This document shows positions 43,970-53,787 of a DNA stretch of 64,000 bases, piece by piece (within the stretch, counting starts at the first letter, position 1; every line of letters starts with the position of its first letter). Both the position numbers and the translations under genes were made by a program. Origin of the DNA: Cupriavidus oxalaticus (GTDB taxonomy: Bacteria > Pseudomonadota > Gammaproteobacteria > Burkholderiales > Burkholderiaceae). The notes below the pieces were generated by a model. That model was not told the DNA's origin. It was given only the letters and a program-made list of their open reading frames with translations, and did no database searches. Location of the stretch: positions 434,001 to 498,000 of the forward strand of contig NZ_CP038636.1 in NCBI RefSeq assembly GCF_004768545.1, given 5' to 3'.

Positions 43970-45133
43970 CTACAGACTTTCCTGGTCGACAAATCGGCCC
44001 AGCCTACGTAGCGCTGGGAGCAGCACTTCATCCGCATAACGGCAACCGGTGAGGCCAGGATCGGTCTGCCCCGACTTCCTTGCTTCATCCGGTGCGTGGG
44101 ACTCCTCGGCGAGCAGGTGTGCGAGCAGCGCCTCGTAGCCAGCCTTCCACGCTTGCGCGCCCGGGAATACCACACGCAACTCCTTGAGAATAGCCATCCC
44201 AGCAAAATCCAGGTCGCCCCAGAAATGAACAGGGCGCGTGACGTCGGTCCCATGCAGCCATGCAAGAACGCTAAGCCCCAATGCCGCATTCCGCTCAAAC
44301 ACGCCCGGGGCAAAATAAACCGAGCTGCCACCCTGCTGGCGCAGCCGCCTCGCGCTCGCCTTGTATCCGGATGCGTATATCAGGACAAAGCCTTCGGCGG
44401 CACTCAGCCTCCCTGCCGCCATCGCTTCAAATGTTGCAGCGTTTTCCACAAAAAGAATCGGGGCGGCAGGATCGGCTGTACGGGCGGCTACCAGCAGTTG
44501 TACCGGCTTGTCCGGAAAGGGGCAGACATCCGTGTCAAGCAACAGGGCAATGGCCTCCTGCTGGCCGTTGAGAACTTTAGACAAGCCCCAGAACTGCCGG
44601 CTTGCCACCTCATGGAGCATGAGGTTCTCGCCGACAAGCGCCGGGATGCCGGCGAGACGCTCAAGTACCTGCTCCGGTGATCGTGGCAGGATGAGGATCG
44701 GACGAGACAGCAGCCGCTCGCACAGCGCCGCGTTGCTGAAGCGCGCTGGCACAGCCTGCCGCCACTGAGCCATCCAGGCGACCAAGGCGCTGGGCTGGCG
44801 CCCCGTCTCATCGCGAAGAAACGCTTCCGCTCGCGCGGCAATGACGAGCTTCGGTGAGCGCTCCCAGATATCAAGATCACGCTGGCCGCGACGCTGGTCT
44901 AGCACCAGCGCCAACCCGGGCTGCGTCTGCAACGCTTCGAGGGCGCGCCACACGAACATACGTTCGCCGTGCAGGGCGATCGCGAAGAACTCTGGCCACG
45001 TTCCGGCACTCAACGGGAAGCTGATATCGCGGCGTCTCTCCGCAAACGGCTTCGCCTCGATGCGGTCCACCAGTGCATTCAGCAACGCGGTGAGGGCAGC
45101 CGGCCGGCGCCCCGGAATGCCGTCGACGCTCAT
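43970..45133 (-). CDS. jetD: Wadjet anti-plasmid system protein JetD
   Basis: 387 residues from ATG 45133, which overlaps the JetC stop as ATGA. The N-terminal part matches the DUF3322 domain (SFPLSAGTWPEFFAIALHGE); the C-terminal DUF2220 domain is Toprim-like, with the Glu in LFVENAATFEAM and the D-x-D in FWGDLDFAG, the metal-binding residues used to cut DNA. JetD is the nuclease subunit that cleaves small circular DNA once the JetABC SMC-like complex has extruded it. Last gene of the operon. Confidence 0.88.
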   Translation of the reverse strand: MSVDGIPGRRPAALTALLNALVDRIEAKPFAERRRDISFPLSAGTWPEFFAIALHGERMFVWRALEALQTQPGLALVLDQRRGQRDLDIWERSPKLVIAARAEAFLRDETGRQPSALVAWMAQWRQAVPARFSNAALCERLLSRPILILPRSPEQVLERLAGIPALVGENLMLHEVASRQFWGLSKVLNGQQEAIALLLDTDVCPFPDKPVQLLVAARTADPAAPILFVENAATFEAMAAGRLSAAEGFVLIYASGYKASARRLRQQGGSSVYFAPGVFERNAALGLSVLAWLHGTDVTRPVHFWGDLDFAGMAILKELRVVFPGAQAWKAGYEALLAHLLAEESHAPDEARKSGQTDPGLTGCRYADEVLLPALRRLGRFVDQESL

Positions 45134-48100
45134 GTCCCCGTGTCCGAGACCAACTGCTTGCGTGCCTCCTGCAAGTCGAACTGCCATGCCGCTTCACGCC
45201 GCACCGCCTCCCGGCGTTCAGTCCAGAGGGCATGCAGCCGGTCGGCCTTCAACAGCGAGCTGTCCACCTCTGTAATTTTATCGAGTTCCCCTGCCAGACC
45301 CTCCACCTTCATCAGGGAAAAACGATGCTCGAAACTGAACAACTCGAGAAGGGGGCCGGACGCGCGGGACGGCATGGCAACCACCAGCTGCAGGCCAAGG
45401 TTCTCATTGAGATAGCGCATCACGGCAGCGGTGCGGCCCTCGTCCATCTTGTCGAAGGCCTCGTCGATCATCATGAGCTTCAGGCTCGGCGTCTTTTCGA
45501 ACTGGCGAAATGCCTGGGCCAGCACTGCGGCCCGCACCAGATACGCCGGCGTCATCAGCTCGCCTCCCGAGAACGTCGCCATTCTCGCCAAGGACGCCTC
45601 GCGTCCATCTTCCGAATACTTGCGGATGTCATACTGGCGATAGTTGCGGTAGTCCGCTATGTCCCTCAGTCGCCGCAACGCGTGGTCGCGGTTGGTGTCG
45701 AGCAATAGCAGCTTAATGTCGTCCAGCGCCACGACGCTGTCGGCCGACAGCACGCCTTCGGCCGCCGAGAACAGATCCACCGGCGTTTGCGTCTCGGCCA
45801 GCCGGTTCAGTTCCTGGAACAGGTCGAAGTACTTCTTGTACTCCTTGACCATCTGCCCATATTCGATCTCGAAACGGTCTTCGCCGAATGCCAGGCGTTT
45901 GAGTTTTTCATTGAGCCGCTTGAGCGGATCGATGCCCTGCTCCACCGCGGTGCGTACGGCCAGCGCAAAATGCGTACTGAAGGTATTGTTGAAGTTCTTC
46001 TCGGCGCCGCGAAGCTCGCTGGTGTTATTGAGAATGCGCACTTGATCGAGCCGTTCGAGCATGGCCGAGATCTGCCGCCGGGCGGCGGGCACGCCGCCAT
46101 AGGCATGCCACTCGTACTCCTCCTGGGTCGACTGGCAAGGCTGAAAGTCGACCCGCTCATCGAACGAGGAAGACAAGAGGTTGTGTGCCTCCAGCTTCCG
46201 CTCGAATGCCTCGCGCTCGTGGCGGTAGAGGCCGGCCTGCTGGCGCCGCCGTCCATCGAAGGACGCGGAAGTCTGCTCCCTGGCTGCATCCCGGGCGCGC
46301 TGATCCAGCCGGATGGGGTCAAAATGCGGATTGAGCCGGATCAGTTCAGCCACGCGAGCGTTGACCTGTCTCACGCCGTCCTGGCACCCAGCAAGCTTAG
46401 CCTCGGCGTCAGCGATGTTCGCCTCAAAGCCACGCGCTTGCCCCTCCGCTTCGCCCGCTAAGCGCGATGCGGTATTGGATAAGCGGTGGTGGCCGTCCAA
46501 TAGCTGCTCTGCACGCGCCACGCGGCGTTCCAGCACGATAAGATCGGCGTCATCCAGGCTGGCGAGCTGCGCCGCGAGACTGCTCAATTCACGCTGCGTC
46601 TCACCCAGCTTGTCCAGCATTGGTGCGACAGGCACAAGCTTCAGGCCGAGCAGACGGGCACCCCATGCAGCCAACTCCGTGGCGCTTGCGCGATGTGCGT
46701 CCCTTTCCCGCGTCTTTTCGTCGATCTCACGGGAAAGCCTCACCACGCGCTTGCGCCGAGCCTCTGCACCGAAGGCAAGTTCGCCGTCCTCCACCCATGA
46801 CGAAAACATCTTGAACCCGCCGCTGGCCATGCCGTCCACGGTCAGTGCCTGTGGCGCGCCGCGCAGCGCCTGCGCATCCGCTACCTTGACATAACGCCCG
46901 TAGCTTGCAATCAGATAAGCGCGCGCAGTCTCATCAGCGATCACCAGCTCCTGCAGCACGGCATCGGGCGACAGCGCCTGATTTTCCGCCCGCCGCTTGG
47001 CCAGTTCGCCCTGTACCACGGAAGCCTCTCGCCCTTGCCTAGTCGCCGGCATCTCATGCCGCAGCGCCCGGATGGCGCTCCCCTCGTACTGCGCGTCCAC
47101 CAGGATCACGAAGCGGTTGCCGCCCAAAAGCCCTTCGATGGCGTTTTGCCAACGTGAGCCCTCCCGCGGCTGGACGAGGTTGCAAAGCACCCTGGGACGG
47201 GCGCCCGGCATCTGGGCTTCGAGATATCGGACCGCGGCCTCCACATGCGCCGGCAAGTCAAAGTGGCCATCTTCCAGCCCTTGCCGACGCCGCTTCAGGT
47301 CATCGATTTCCCCTTGCAGGGCGGCCGCGCGATCTGACTCTCGCGTCTGCTCCTGTACTACTGCCCCATACAGGCCGTCGGCACCGTGCAGCTGCTGCGC
47401 AACAGGGGCCAGGGCGGCATCCAGCCTGGCAAACCGGTCGCGCCGCAGGCTCGCCGGGTCGATCTGCGCGCCTGTCAGCATCGCCGCCAGTTCACGCGCG
47501 GCGGCGTGGCCGTCGGCGGCATCGATCGCCGCGGCCTCGACAACCAGCCGTTCTACATGGGCTGCGTAGGCGCAGGCCGGCCCTGCAGGCAGTTTAGCCA
47601 GGGCAGCCAGTTCGTCCAGCACGCCGCGCAAGCCCGTCAGGGCGGCCAGGACGTCCAGCGCGATTCGGGATCGATCATCGGTGGCGGCGGCCATCTCGCG
47701 GCTGAGCCGCTCACGATCCTGCGCCACCGGATTGCCATTGAGGCGCCCCTTGGCAGTGCCGTGCAACTCCGTGGCGCGCTTTAGCGCCTGTGCATGCCGG
47801 TCGGCAAGCGCCTGCTGCTTTTCGACATCGGCCAAGGCGCGGCGCCGGCAGGCCTCCAGTCTTTGGATTTCCTCCTCGACATCCTGCTGCCGGCGCAGCG
47901 CTTCGCCCAGTTCGGCCTCCATGGCCTCTTCGAACGCAGCAAGGAACGCATCCGCGTGTGCCTTCAGCACGCCCAGCCGCTCCCGGCATGCCAGTAATTC
48001 GGTGGCGATCTTGCGCAGACGCTGCACGTTTTGCATGAGCGAAGCGATATGCCCGATCTGATCGGAGAAATCAGGCTCGGCCAGCACTTGCTCCCGAATC

Positions 48101-48801
48101 AGCTCGTCCACCGAGCCGACGGTCTTGCGGGCAATGGACTGGACGAAAGCACGTGCCGCTGCTTCGGCCTCACGCGGCCCGACCAGCGTCTTGCCGCCAC
48201 CGCGAAACTCGGCATAGAGCTTGCACAGATAGTCTTCGATGCTGTTCTCGAACGGCAGGACGCGCGGATAGCGCTGGCGCAGCCGATGGTAGATATCCTC
48301 GACCTTTACCGCCGTAATCGAATTGCCCTTGCGTGACTCGATGAAATCCGCCTCCATCGCGCGGCTGCCCGGCAGCACAAAGTAGAGCTTGCGCGCCACG
48401 TCGACGCTTCGACCTTGTTCGCGCGTACCGGACACGGCGGCTTCCACGGCCACCACGGCGGTGAATGGTTCGGCGGACTCCCCGTCATCGGGCGCAAAGA
48501 CTGCGACGACATAGGTGTGCGACCCATACGGCCGGACGCAGAGATTGTCGCGCATGCCTACCGCATACGACGCCAGCGTCCGCCTCACCTTGCCGCCGGC
48601 GCGCGAGGCGCCGCTCTCGTCCTGCGCGGAGTTGAAAACGTTGATGTGCTGCTTGCCTCCGGTCATGACCAGCTGGATCGCGTCCTGGAAAGAGGACTTC
48701 CCAACGCCGGTCGAACCCGACAGCAAGGTGGTGTGACCAAAGGGGTATTCCCGGGACACCACGAAACCCCAGTTGACCAGGATGAGCTTCTCAAGCTTCA
48801 T
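45130..48801 (-). CDS. jetC: Wadjet anti-plasmid system protein JetC (SMC/MukB-like ATPase)
   Basis: 1,223 residues from ATG 48801 (MKLEKLILVNWG). Walker A is GSTGVGKS (29-36). Long coiled coils fill roughly 250-480 and 680-850, around a hinge-like region near residue 560-610. Close to the C-terminus are the ABC signature FSGGE and Walker B LKLMMIDEAFD. This is the loop-extruding motor of the complex. It overlaps jetB by 11 bp upstream and jetD by 4 bp downstream, so all four genes are translated together. Confidence 0.9.
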   Translation of the reverse strand: MKLEKLILVNWGFVVSREYPFGHTTLLSGSTGVGKSSFQDAIQLVMTGGKQHINVFNSAQDESGASRAGGKVRRTLASYAVGMRDNLCVRPYGSHTYVVAVFAPDDGESAEPFTAVVAVEAAVSGTREQGRSVDVARKLYFVLPGSRAMEADFIESRKGNSITAVKVEDIYHRLRQRYPRVLPFENSIEDYLCKLYAEFRGGGKTLVGPREAEAAARAFVQSIARKTVGSVDELIREQVLAEPDFSDQIGHIASLMQNVQRLRKIATELLACRERLGVLKAHADAFLAAFEEAMEAELGEALRRQQDVEEEIQRLEACRRRALADVEKQQALADRHAQALKRATELHGTAKGRLNGNPVAQDRERLSREMAAATDDRSRIALDVLAALTGLRGVLDELAALAKLPAGPACAYAAHVERLVVEAAAIDAADGHAAARELAAMLTGAQIDPASLRRDRFARLDAALAPVAQQLHGADGLYGAVVQEQTRESDRAAALQGEIDDLKRRRQGLEDGHFDLPAHVEAAVRYLEAQMPGARPRVLCNLVQPREGSRWQNAIEGLLGGNRFVILVDAQYEGSAIRALRHEMPATRQGREASVVQGELAKRRAENQALSPDAVLQELVIADETARAYLIASYGRYVKVADAQALRGAPQALTVDGMASGGFKMFSSWVEDGELAFGAEARRKRVVRLSREIDEKTRERDAHRASATELAAWGARLLGLKLVPVAPMLDKLGETQRELSSLAAQLASLDDADLIVLERRVARAEQLLDGHHRLSNTASRLAGEAEGQARGFEANIADAEAKLAGCQDGVRQVNARVAELIRLNPHFDPIRLDQRARDAAREQTSASFDGRRRQQAGLYRHEREAFERKLEAHNLLSSSFDERVDFQPCQSTQEEYEWHAYGGVPAARRQISAMLERLDQVRILNNTSELRGAEKNFNNTFSTHFALAVRTAVEQGIDPLKRLNEKLKRLAFGEDRFEIEYGQMVKEYKKYFDLFQELNRLAETQTPVDLFSAAEGVLSADSVVALDDIKLLLLDTNRDHALRRLRDIADYRNYRQYDIRKYSEDGREASLARMATFSGGELMTPAYLVRAAVLAQAFRQFEKTPSLKLMMIDEAFDKMDEGRTAAVMRYLNENLGLQLVVAMPSRASGPLLELFSFEHRFSLMKVEGLAGELDKITEVDSSLLKADRLHALWTERREAVRREAAWQFDLQEARKQLVSDTGT

Positions 48802-49477
48802 CGTCAGGCTCCGGCGACGTGACGGCCGACACGGGCGTCCGTGTTTCGACCAGCAGGGCATCGATGGCGGGATCCGTCACGAACTGCAGGATCGTTCCAC
48901 GAATGGCCACCAGAGCGTCGGCATCTTCCACCTCGGAATCCGCCCGGTAGTCGATCAGGCGGGCACGCTTCAGGTCGGCGAAGAGCTTCTCCCGCGCAGT
49001 CTTGGCCGGCAGTGAGCGGCGCGCCTGCGCGGTCAGCGTGGCATTCAGGTATTCCACGGTGACGAGCGCCTCGTTGCGCTCGTTGATCGAGCCTTGCCGC
49101 AGGCTTTCGTTGTACAGCAAGCGCAGCACCAGGCAGCATGCCACGAAATCGGCGGAGAGCTTCGCCCGCACGGCGTCCACCGCGATTGCATCGTCCTCGG
49201 CGGGCAGTCCAGGCACGCGCGCCCCCGGCGGGTAAAGCCGAAAATAACTCTGATGCCGCTCGTGCAGCAGCCGGAACCCGCCCACGTCGAAGTACGCATT
49301 GAGCAGGCCCTCGATACGCACGGCGTCGTCGTAGAGCTGACGCTCGATGGCGCTGTCCTCCCGATGCAGGATGGACAGCCCGAACAGGCGGCCGAGAATC
49401 TGCCGGAACGCCTCCGGCCTGACGCCCGCCGCCTTCAGTTCCGCTTCCACCAGTTGGCCAATCGTAATTTCATCCAT
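48791..49477 (-). CDS. jetB: Wadjet anti-plasmid system protein JetB (MukE/MksE-like)
   Basis: 228 residues from ATG 49477 (MDEITIGQLVEAEL). Winged-helix DUF4194 protein: FRQILGRLFGLSILHREDSA, then YDDAVRIEGLLNAYFDVGGF and a late LFADLKRARLIDYRAD helix. It is the KITE-type subunit that joins JetA to JetC. It overlaps jetA by 8 bp and jetC by 11 bp. Confidence 0.87.
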   Translation of the reverse strand: MDEITIGQLVEAELKAAGVRPEAFRQILGRLFGLSILHREDSAIERQLYDDAVRIEGLLNAYFDVGGFRLLHERHQSYFRLYPPGARVPGLPAEDDAIAVDAVRAKLSADFVACCLVLRLLYNESLRQGSINERNEALVTVEYLNATLTAQARRSLPAKTAREKLFADLKRARLIDYRADSEVEDADALVAIRGTILQFVTDPAIDALLVETRTPVSAVTSPEPDDEA

Positions 49478-50900
49478 GGCCGATGTGTCGCCTCCTGATT
49501 GCATAGTCGGTGCCCGACATGATGGCATTGTCCAGCGGCTCGGCGTCTAGCCGCTCCACGTCCAGTCCCTCATGGTCCCGTGCCGCCTCGACGGCCCGCA
49601 ACAACGACAACGCCTGGATGGCATCGTCGACCGGCAACTCGGACAGGCGCAGCGCACCCGTGCCACGCATGGAACCGAGCAGGTAATCCACGACGTCGTG
49701 ATGCGACAGGGAGAAGGCCCGCTCTTCCGCTTGCCGTACGAACTGACGCAAACGCTCTTCCTGCGTGATCTCCGGAACAATGCTCACGGCCTGTGCCCGG
49801 TTACGCTCGCCGGCCTTTCTCGGCTGTACCGCGGCGGGATCGTATAGTGCCACGCTTACCGGTGCGAGCGCGGCCCCCTGCCGCTCCAGCCACGCGCCCT
49901 GCTCCCGCTCTGGCATCTCCCCCAGCCGGCGGATCAGGGCGGACAATGCCGCCCCGCTGCCCGATGCCCCCATGAACAGGCTCTGCGACAACAAGACCAC
50001 ATGGCGGCGGACATAGCTTTCCATGGCCCGGAACAATTCCGGCTGCTTCGTCCGGCAGGCCGCAGTCACCATCTCGTCGATCCGATCAAGCATCCATCTC
50101 AAGATAGCCCCGTCCGGCGCGGACTGCGCGGCCCACGCCGCGTGGTTGGCCAGGTCATCGTCAATGGCCTGCATCTCGGCCGCGCTCAACTCGTTAAGAC
50201 GTTCGATCAGTGCCCCGATGTCCAGCCGGTGGCGCTCGGCATTGTCATAGACCAGCCGGGGCGAGAACTCATCACGAAAACGTCGCTCTACGAACTCAAT
50301 GAACCCATCCCAATTTCCCTGCACATGCGCATCGAGCAATATCTTGCGGGCCAGGTCATAGAAGAGTTCGATGTCCTCGGAGAGGTCGGCGATGACCCGA
50401 TCAGCATACTCGTAGGCGTCGAGCAGGTCTTCCACGTCGCGGCGCTCGATGAAGGCGCTCAGTGCATTCTTGCAGGAGCGCATGTTGCGCTGACGGGTCC
50501 GTTCGCGTGGGCGGTCGGCCAGCGTCAGCGCCTGAGCGAAGATCTTGCCGGCGCGGGTGAAGCGATAGGCGGTAACCAGTCTGACGCGATCCTCGGCGGT
50601 TTCGAGCCAGCCATCCGCGACGAGAAGGCGCACGATGGCGCTTGCCAGCTTCTGGTCGTCGGCAAGGTCACCGGCGGTGAATCCATCTTCGCCATCTTCC
50701 CCGGCAGGGTCGGCCGGCAGCGTGGCAGACTGCATGGTCTGAACAAACAGGTCACGCAAGTCCTCGCGCCCGAGGATGGAACGGTAGTCGGCATGGGAAC
50801 CATAAAGCCGCGCATAGAATGCGCGGATGCAAGCCGCGATCAGCCGGCGCCTCTTCAGCGTCAGCGGACGAAAGAACTGCGGATAAGCCGAATCCACCAT
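49470..50900 (-). CDS. jetA: Wadjet anti-plasmid system protein JetA (kleisin-like)
   Basis: 476 residues from ATG 50900. A mostly helical protein with an N-terminal winged helix (FFRPLTLKRRRLIAACIRAF), a central helical bundle and a C-terminal winged helix (FSLSHHDVVDYLLGSM). Placement before jetB and the lack of a DUF3375 start suggest type I Wadjet, where JetA is the DUF5716 kleisin; I give the subtype with some reserve. It is the first gene of the Jet operon. Confidence 0.82.
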   Translation of the reverse strand: MVDSAYPQFFRPLTLKRRRLIAACIRAFYARLYGSHADYRSILGREDLRDLFVQTMQSATLPADPAGEDGEDGFTAGDLADDQKLASAIVRLLVADGWLETAEDRVRLVTAYRFTRAGKIFAQALTLADRPRERTRQRNMRSCKNALSAFIERRDVEDLLDAYEYADRVIADLSEDIELFYDLARKILLDAHVQGNWDGFIEFVERRFRDEFSPRLVYDNAERHRLDIGALIERLNELSAAEMQAIDDDLANHAAWAAQSAPDGAILRWMLDRIDEMVTAACRTKQPELFRAMESYVRRHVVLLSQSLFMGASGSGAALSALIRRLGEMPEREQGAWLERQGAALAPVSVALYDPAAVQPRKAGERNRAQAVSIVPEITQEERLRQFVRQAEERAFSLSHHDVVDYLLGSMRGTGALRLSELPVDDAIQALSLLRAVEAARDHEGLDVERLDAEPLDNAIMSGTDYAIRRRHIGHG

Positions 50901-51234
50901 GGCGGCTGATGTCCCCTCTCAATACTCTGTCGTTGCACCTGCGTACCACCGACGCAGCGACCAAACGCGTACGATACCACCCCCTCGCTGCGCTGCCATG
51001 CGCGACCCGCTTCAGGGATTCACCATTACCGTCTGCTACCGGCGCGCCCCCGGTTGCGCCTTGTTGTTGTGCCTGCCGAGCACCGCATTATGTTAAATAT
51101 AAGTCATGCAGGTGTGCCCGCGGTCGATAGTCGGTGACCCGGTATGGTCCGGGGAATGACGAAACTTGAACTATTCCATTAGCCCTCACCGCCGGCGGCC
51201 ACCCCTGGCATGGCACAGCCGACCTGTGCAAACC
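50901..51234. other. Gap between the SAP-type gene and jetA
   Basis: No gene seen. An AT-rich stretch near 51085-51105 (TTATATTTAACATAAT on the minus strand) could hold the jetA promoter; boxes are weak. Confidence 0.35.
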
Positions 51235-53007
51235 TCAGGCCATCATCCCATAGCCCAACGCGCGAATATGTGTCCGAAATTTCTCTTCATCCTCGAGCCG
51301 CACGACCACATGCCTATCACCGGCGCGCAGGCACAGACGGGCGGTCTCCTTGCGAGTGGCCAGCATGGCTGCCATTTGCGCGTCATGGCAATCAATCAGC
51401 AGCGTGGTCCCCGCGACTTTCAGCGCCTTGCCCTGCTTGCCGGTGCTCTTGATGAAGGATTCCACCGTATCTGGCAGCGGCTGGTCGTCCCGGGCCTGCA
51501 GGAATTCGCGAAGTTCAGCGATGTCATGCCCCCTCTCGACCGCTACGATGGCCTTCTGAAGGTCAAGCCGCCAGAGCATGTCCACCTCTTCTGTCGCCCA
51601 CATGTCCAGAACCAGGGATTCTTCCGCCGAAAGACCGTCCCCGATGACCTTGATCTGCATGCCGGGCATGATAGACAGCCTAACGCTGGACCGAACCGGC
51701 GCCGGCGTGTAATGGGCGCTGGCGCCAAGGCAATAGGCGCCCAACGAGGTCACGCGAAAATAGGCCAGCCCATCGTAGCGGCTGAGGAACTGGAGTTCAT
51801 CCGTTCCCCACATGTCGCGAAAATTAGGCCGAGCCCCCGCCGGTTCGGTGTATGCGACGTCGATGATGCCAAGTGGCGCCGCATACTCGAGCAGGAAGCA
51901 GAGTATGTAGCGCAACTGCAGGATGTCCCAGTCATGGTAGCCACTGTGTCCCAGGCTGCCGTAATCCGGCTCGCAGATGTAAAGACTCCAAGGGTCGCGG
52001 GCCACGTCGAAAGTACGCCCGGTTGCCACCATGAAGCGGGAAAACGCGTCGATGCTGACCCACTCGCCGGGCGGGCAACGCTGCAGCAATTCGGTGATCG
52101 CCGCGCGGCGCGGCGCCACGGCAGCCATCGCACCGCCCTTGGCCTTTTGCCCCTTGATGACATCGATGCGGCTGAATTCATCCAGCAGCGTCGCCTTCAG
52201 CCATTTTCGCCAGATTGTGCCAAGCACGTCAGCCGTGGGCGCCGTCAGGGCTTTCAGTCCTGCCTTGCTCAGCGCCAGCTTGCTGCCGTTGCATTGTACA
52301 AGTCCGGCTGCCTGAAGCAGTATCGGCCAAGAGAATGCCTTGATCGGACCAATCTCCTGATCGGTGGGATTCGGCGCGTGGTAGGCGTAGTAGTCGCTAC
52401 CGGACAGTTGCCCGCACAACAAACGCAGCGTCGCCGTGCCCGGCAGCGATGTCTTCTCGCTGACCTGAATCTTTCCCTGATCCACCAGGCGCAGCAGCAC
52501 CGGTAGATCCGCCAGGGCATCGCGCTCGCACAGCCGCACCGTCAACGGGCTTTCACCGTGCATGTCGGGAAGCGTAGCGGTCGTGTCCAGCCGGACAGGC
52601 TCGGGCGCCGGCACGAATGCCATGAGCCGCTCCTTCAGATCGGCAGGCACGCAGCGCCATCCGTTCTGATAGTACAGAAACAGGCACAACGCCGTGGGCG
52701 GCCCAGAGTGTTGGTGTCGGCGCTGCTCGTCGCGGACAAAAAAGTTCGGCAAACGCCCATACTTCGCTCGGAACCGCATGGCGTTAAAGCAGCCATCCTC
52801 GGCATACGTGGCCTCTGCCACCGCCAGACGTTGGGTCTCGTCCAGGCCTTCCCACAGCGCGCACAGCCTGTCGCCGGCAAGGTTCCGCAGGACCTCTTCA
52901 ACCAGCACACCCTTCTTTCCGATGCGTGACGCCTCCGGAAGCCAGCGCATCAGCGATTTCAGATCGTCTACGGTCAAATTGTTCAGCGCTTCAGGGAGGG
53001 AACTCAT
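51235..53007 (-). CDS. SAP-like / helicase-associated-domain protein upstream of Wadjet
   Basis: 590 residues from ATG 53007 (MSSLPEALNNL; an ATG two codons earlier is also possible). The N-terminus (LTVDDLKSLMRWLPEASRIG, then KKGVLVEEVL) follows the SAP DNA-binding helix pattern. The middle looks like repeated winged helices (GEWVSIDAFSRFM, LYICEPDYG). The C-terminal 150 residues resemble the helicase-associated XPB/Ssl2-type domain (QIKVIGDGLSAEESLVLDMW), without any ATPase motif in the protein. It reads toward jetA on the same strand, 334 bp before it. Domain names are from pattern memory; the role is unknown. Confidence 0.65.
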   Translation of the reverse strand: MSSLPEALNNLTVDDLKSLMRWLPEASRIGKKGVLVEEVLRNLAGDRLCALWEGLDETQRLAVAEATYAEDGCFNAMRFRAKYGRLPNFFVRDEQRRHQHSGPPTALCLFLYYQNGWRCVPADLKERLMAFVPAPEPVRLDTTATLPDMHGESPLTVRLCERDALADLPVLLRLVDQGKIQVSEKTSLPGTATLRLLCGQLSGSDYYAYHAPNPTDQEIGPIKAFSWPILLQAAGLVQCNGSKLALSKAGLKALTAPTADVLGTIWRKWLKATLLDEFSRIDVIKGQKAKGGAMAAVAPRRAAITELLQRCPPGEWVSIDAFSRFMVATGRTFDVARDPWSLYICEPDYGSLGHSGYHDWDILQLRYILCFLLEYAAPLGIIDVAYTEPAGARPNFRDMWGTDELQFLSRYDGLAYFRVTSLGAYCLGASAHYTPAPVRSSVRLSIMPGMQIKVIGDGLSAEESLVLDMWATEEVDMLWRLDLQKAIVAVERGHDIAELREFLQARDDQPLPDTVESFIKSTGKQGKALKVAGTTLLIDCHDAQMAAMLATRKETARLCLRAGDRHVVVRLEDEEKFRTHIRALGYGMMA

Positions 53008-53512
53008 GAGCATACGTAATGATGGCAATTTTTCAGGCCGTGTCCGGCCTCGGGGCAAAGGCGGCCAGGGACAAGCAAACGTGATGATAGTCCGGACAGT
53101 CAGGAGTCGAGCGTCTGCAGCGGATATTTGCTCGCATTCATCCCAATTCGCACCGCCGCATCCAGGTCCACGCTCGGCGCTCGCCACGAGCTGTGTCAGG
53201 TGGATGTGATATCTGCCAGCCCTGCTCCCGAAAGATAAAGATGGGGCCCTGACCTCGCAACACCCGGGCCCTATCCTCCTGCTCTCGCCCCGGAAAACTA
53301 CACGTTCTGCCTCGCATTGACCGCCCGCCGCAGCCAGACAGATCTCGCCTTGTCCGTCCCACTCAGCCCCCTCGGCGTTGCGGTAGCAGACTGCAGGAGG
53401 TGTTGGCGGCGAATCGACGCAGCCCGCCGGTCCGCCATCTGGGCCTGGATTCAGCGGATCGCTCCGACCACCTCGTCGGCTAAACTGGCGCACGAAGCCA
53501 CATGGAGCCACG
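53008..53512. other. Gap upstream of the SAP-type gene
   Basis: The minus-strand frame stays open through here but has Ser/Arg/Pro-rich shadow composition and no start with a ribosome site. No other gene supported. Confidence 0.35.
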
Positions 53513-53650
53513 ATGGACCCAGATGACGTGATACGAGATTTCGAGCGCCTCGCCCTGGATGACGCGACGGAATTGGAGGTCGACGACGCAATTGCCGGCT
53601 TGGCGGTGCTGTTGGCCGATCCAGCGATCGCGGGGAAAGAAGGCCCGTGA
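53513..53650 (+). CDS. Small acidic hypothetical protein
   Basis: 45 residues from ATG 53513 with GGAG six bases upstream. Very acidic (MDPDDVIRDFERLALDD, LEVDDAIAGLAVLL). It ends 35 bp before the presumed left end of the Tn3 element, so it might be a truncated gene. Not recognised. Confidence 0.45.
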   Translation: MDPDDVIRDFERLALDDATELEVDDAIAGLAVLLADPAIAGKEGP

Positions 53651-53787
53651 CCAAGATACGCCCAAACCGCTATCATAAGCCTTCGGGTTATATGACAGTC
53701 GATATCAATTACTTTTGGAAATAAGCGCGGAACTGTAACCTGCCCCAGCTAGGCTGGCCGGCCTTTCAGCGATTGTCGAGATCCTGT

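Noticed and set aside
50001..50909. 302-residue plus-strand ORF opposite jetA
   Set aside because: Mirror of a high-GC gene; no motif, no ribosome site.
51166..52506. 446-residue plus-strand ORF
   Set aside because: Antisense to the SAP-type gene; repetitive His/Arg/Gln composition typical of shadows.
53008..53676. N-terminal extension of the SAP-type protein (813-residue frame)
   Set aside because: Composition turns Ser/Arg/Pro-rich and there is no start site; the SAP-like domain begins at 53007.
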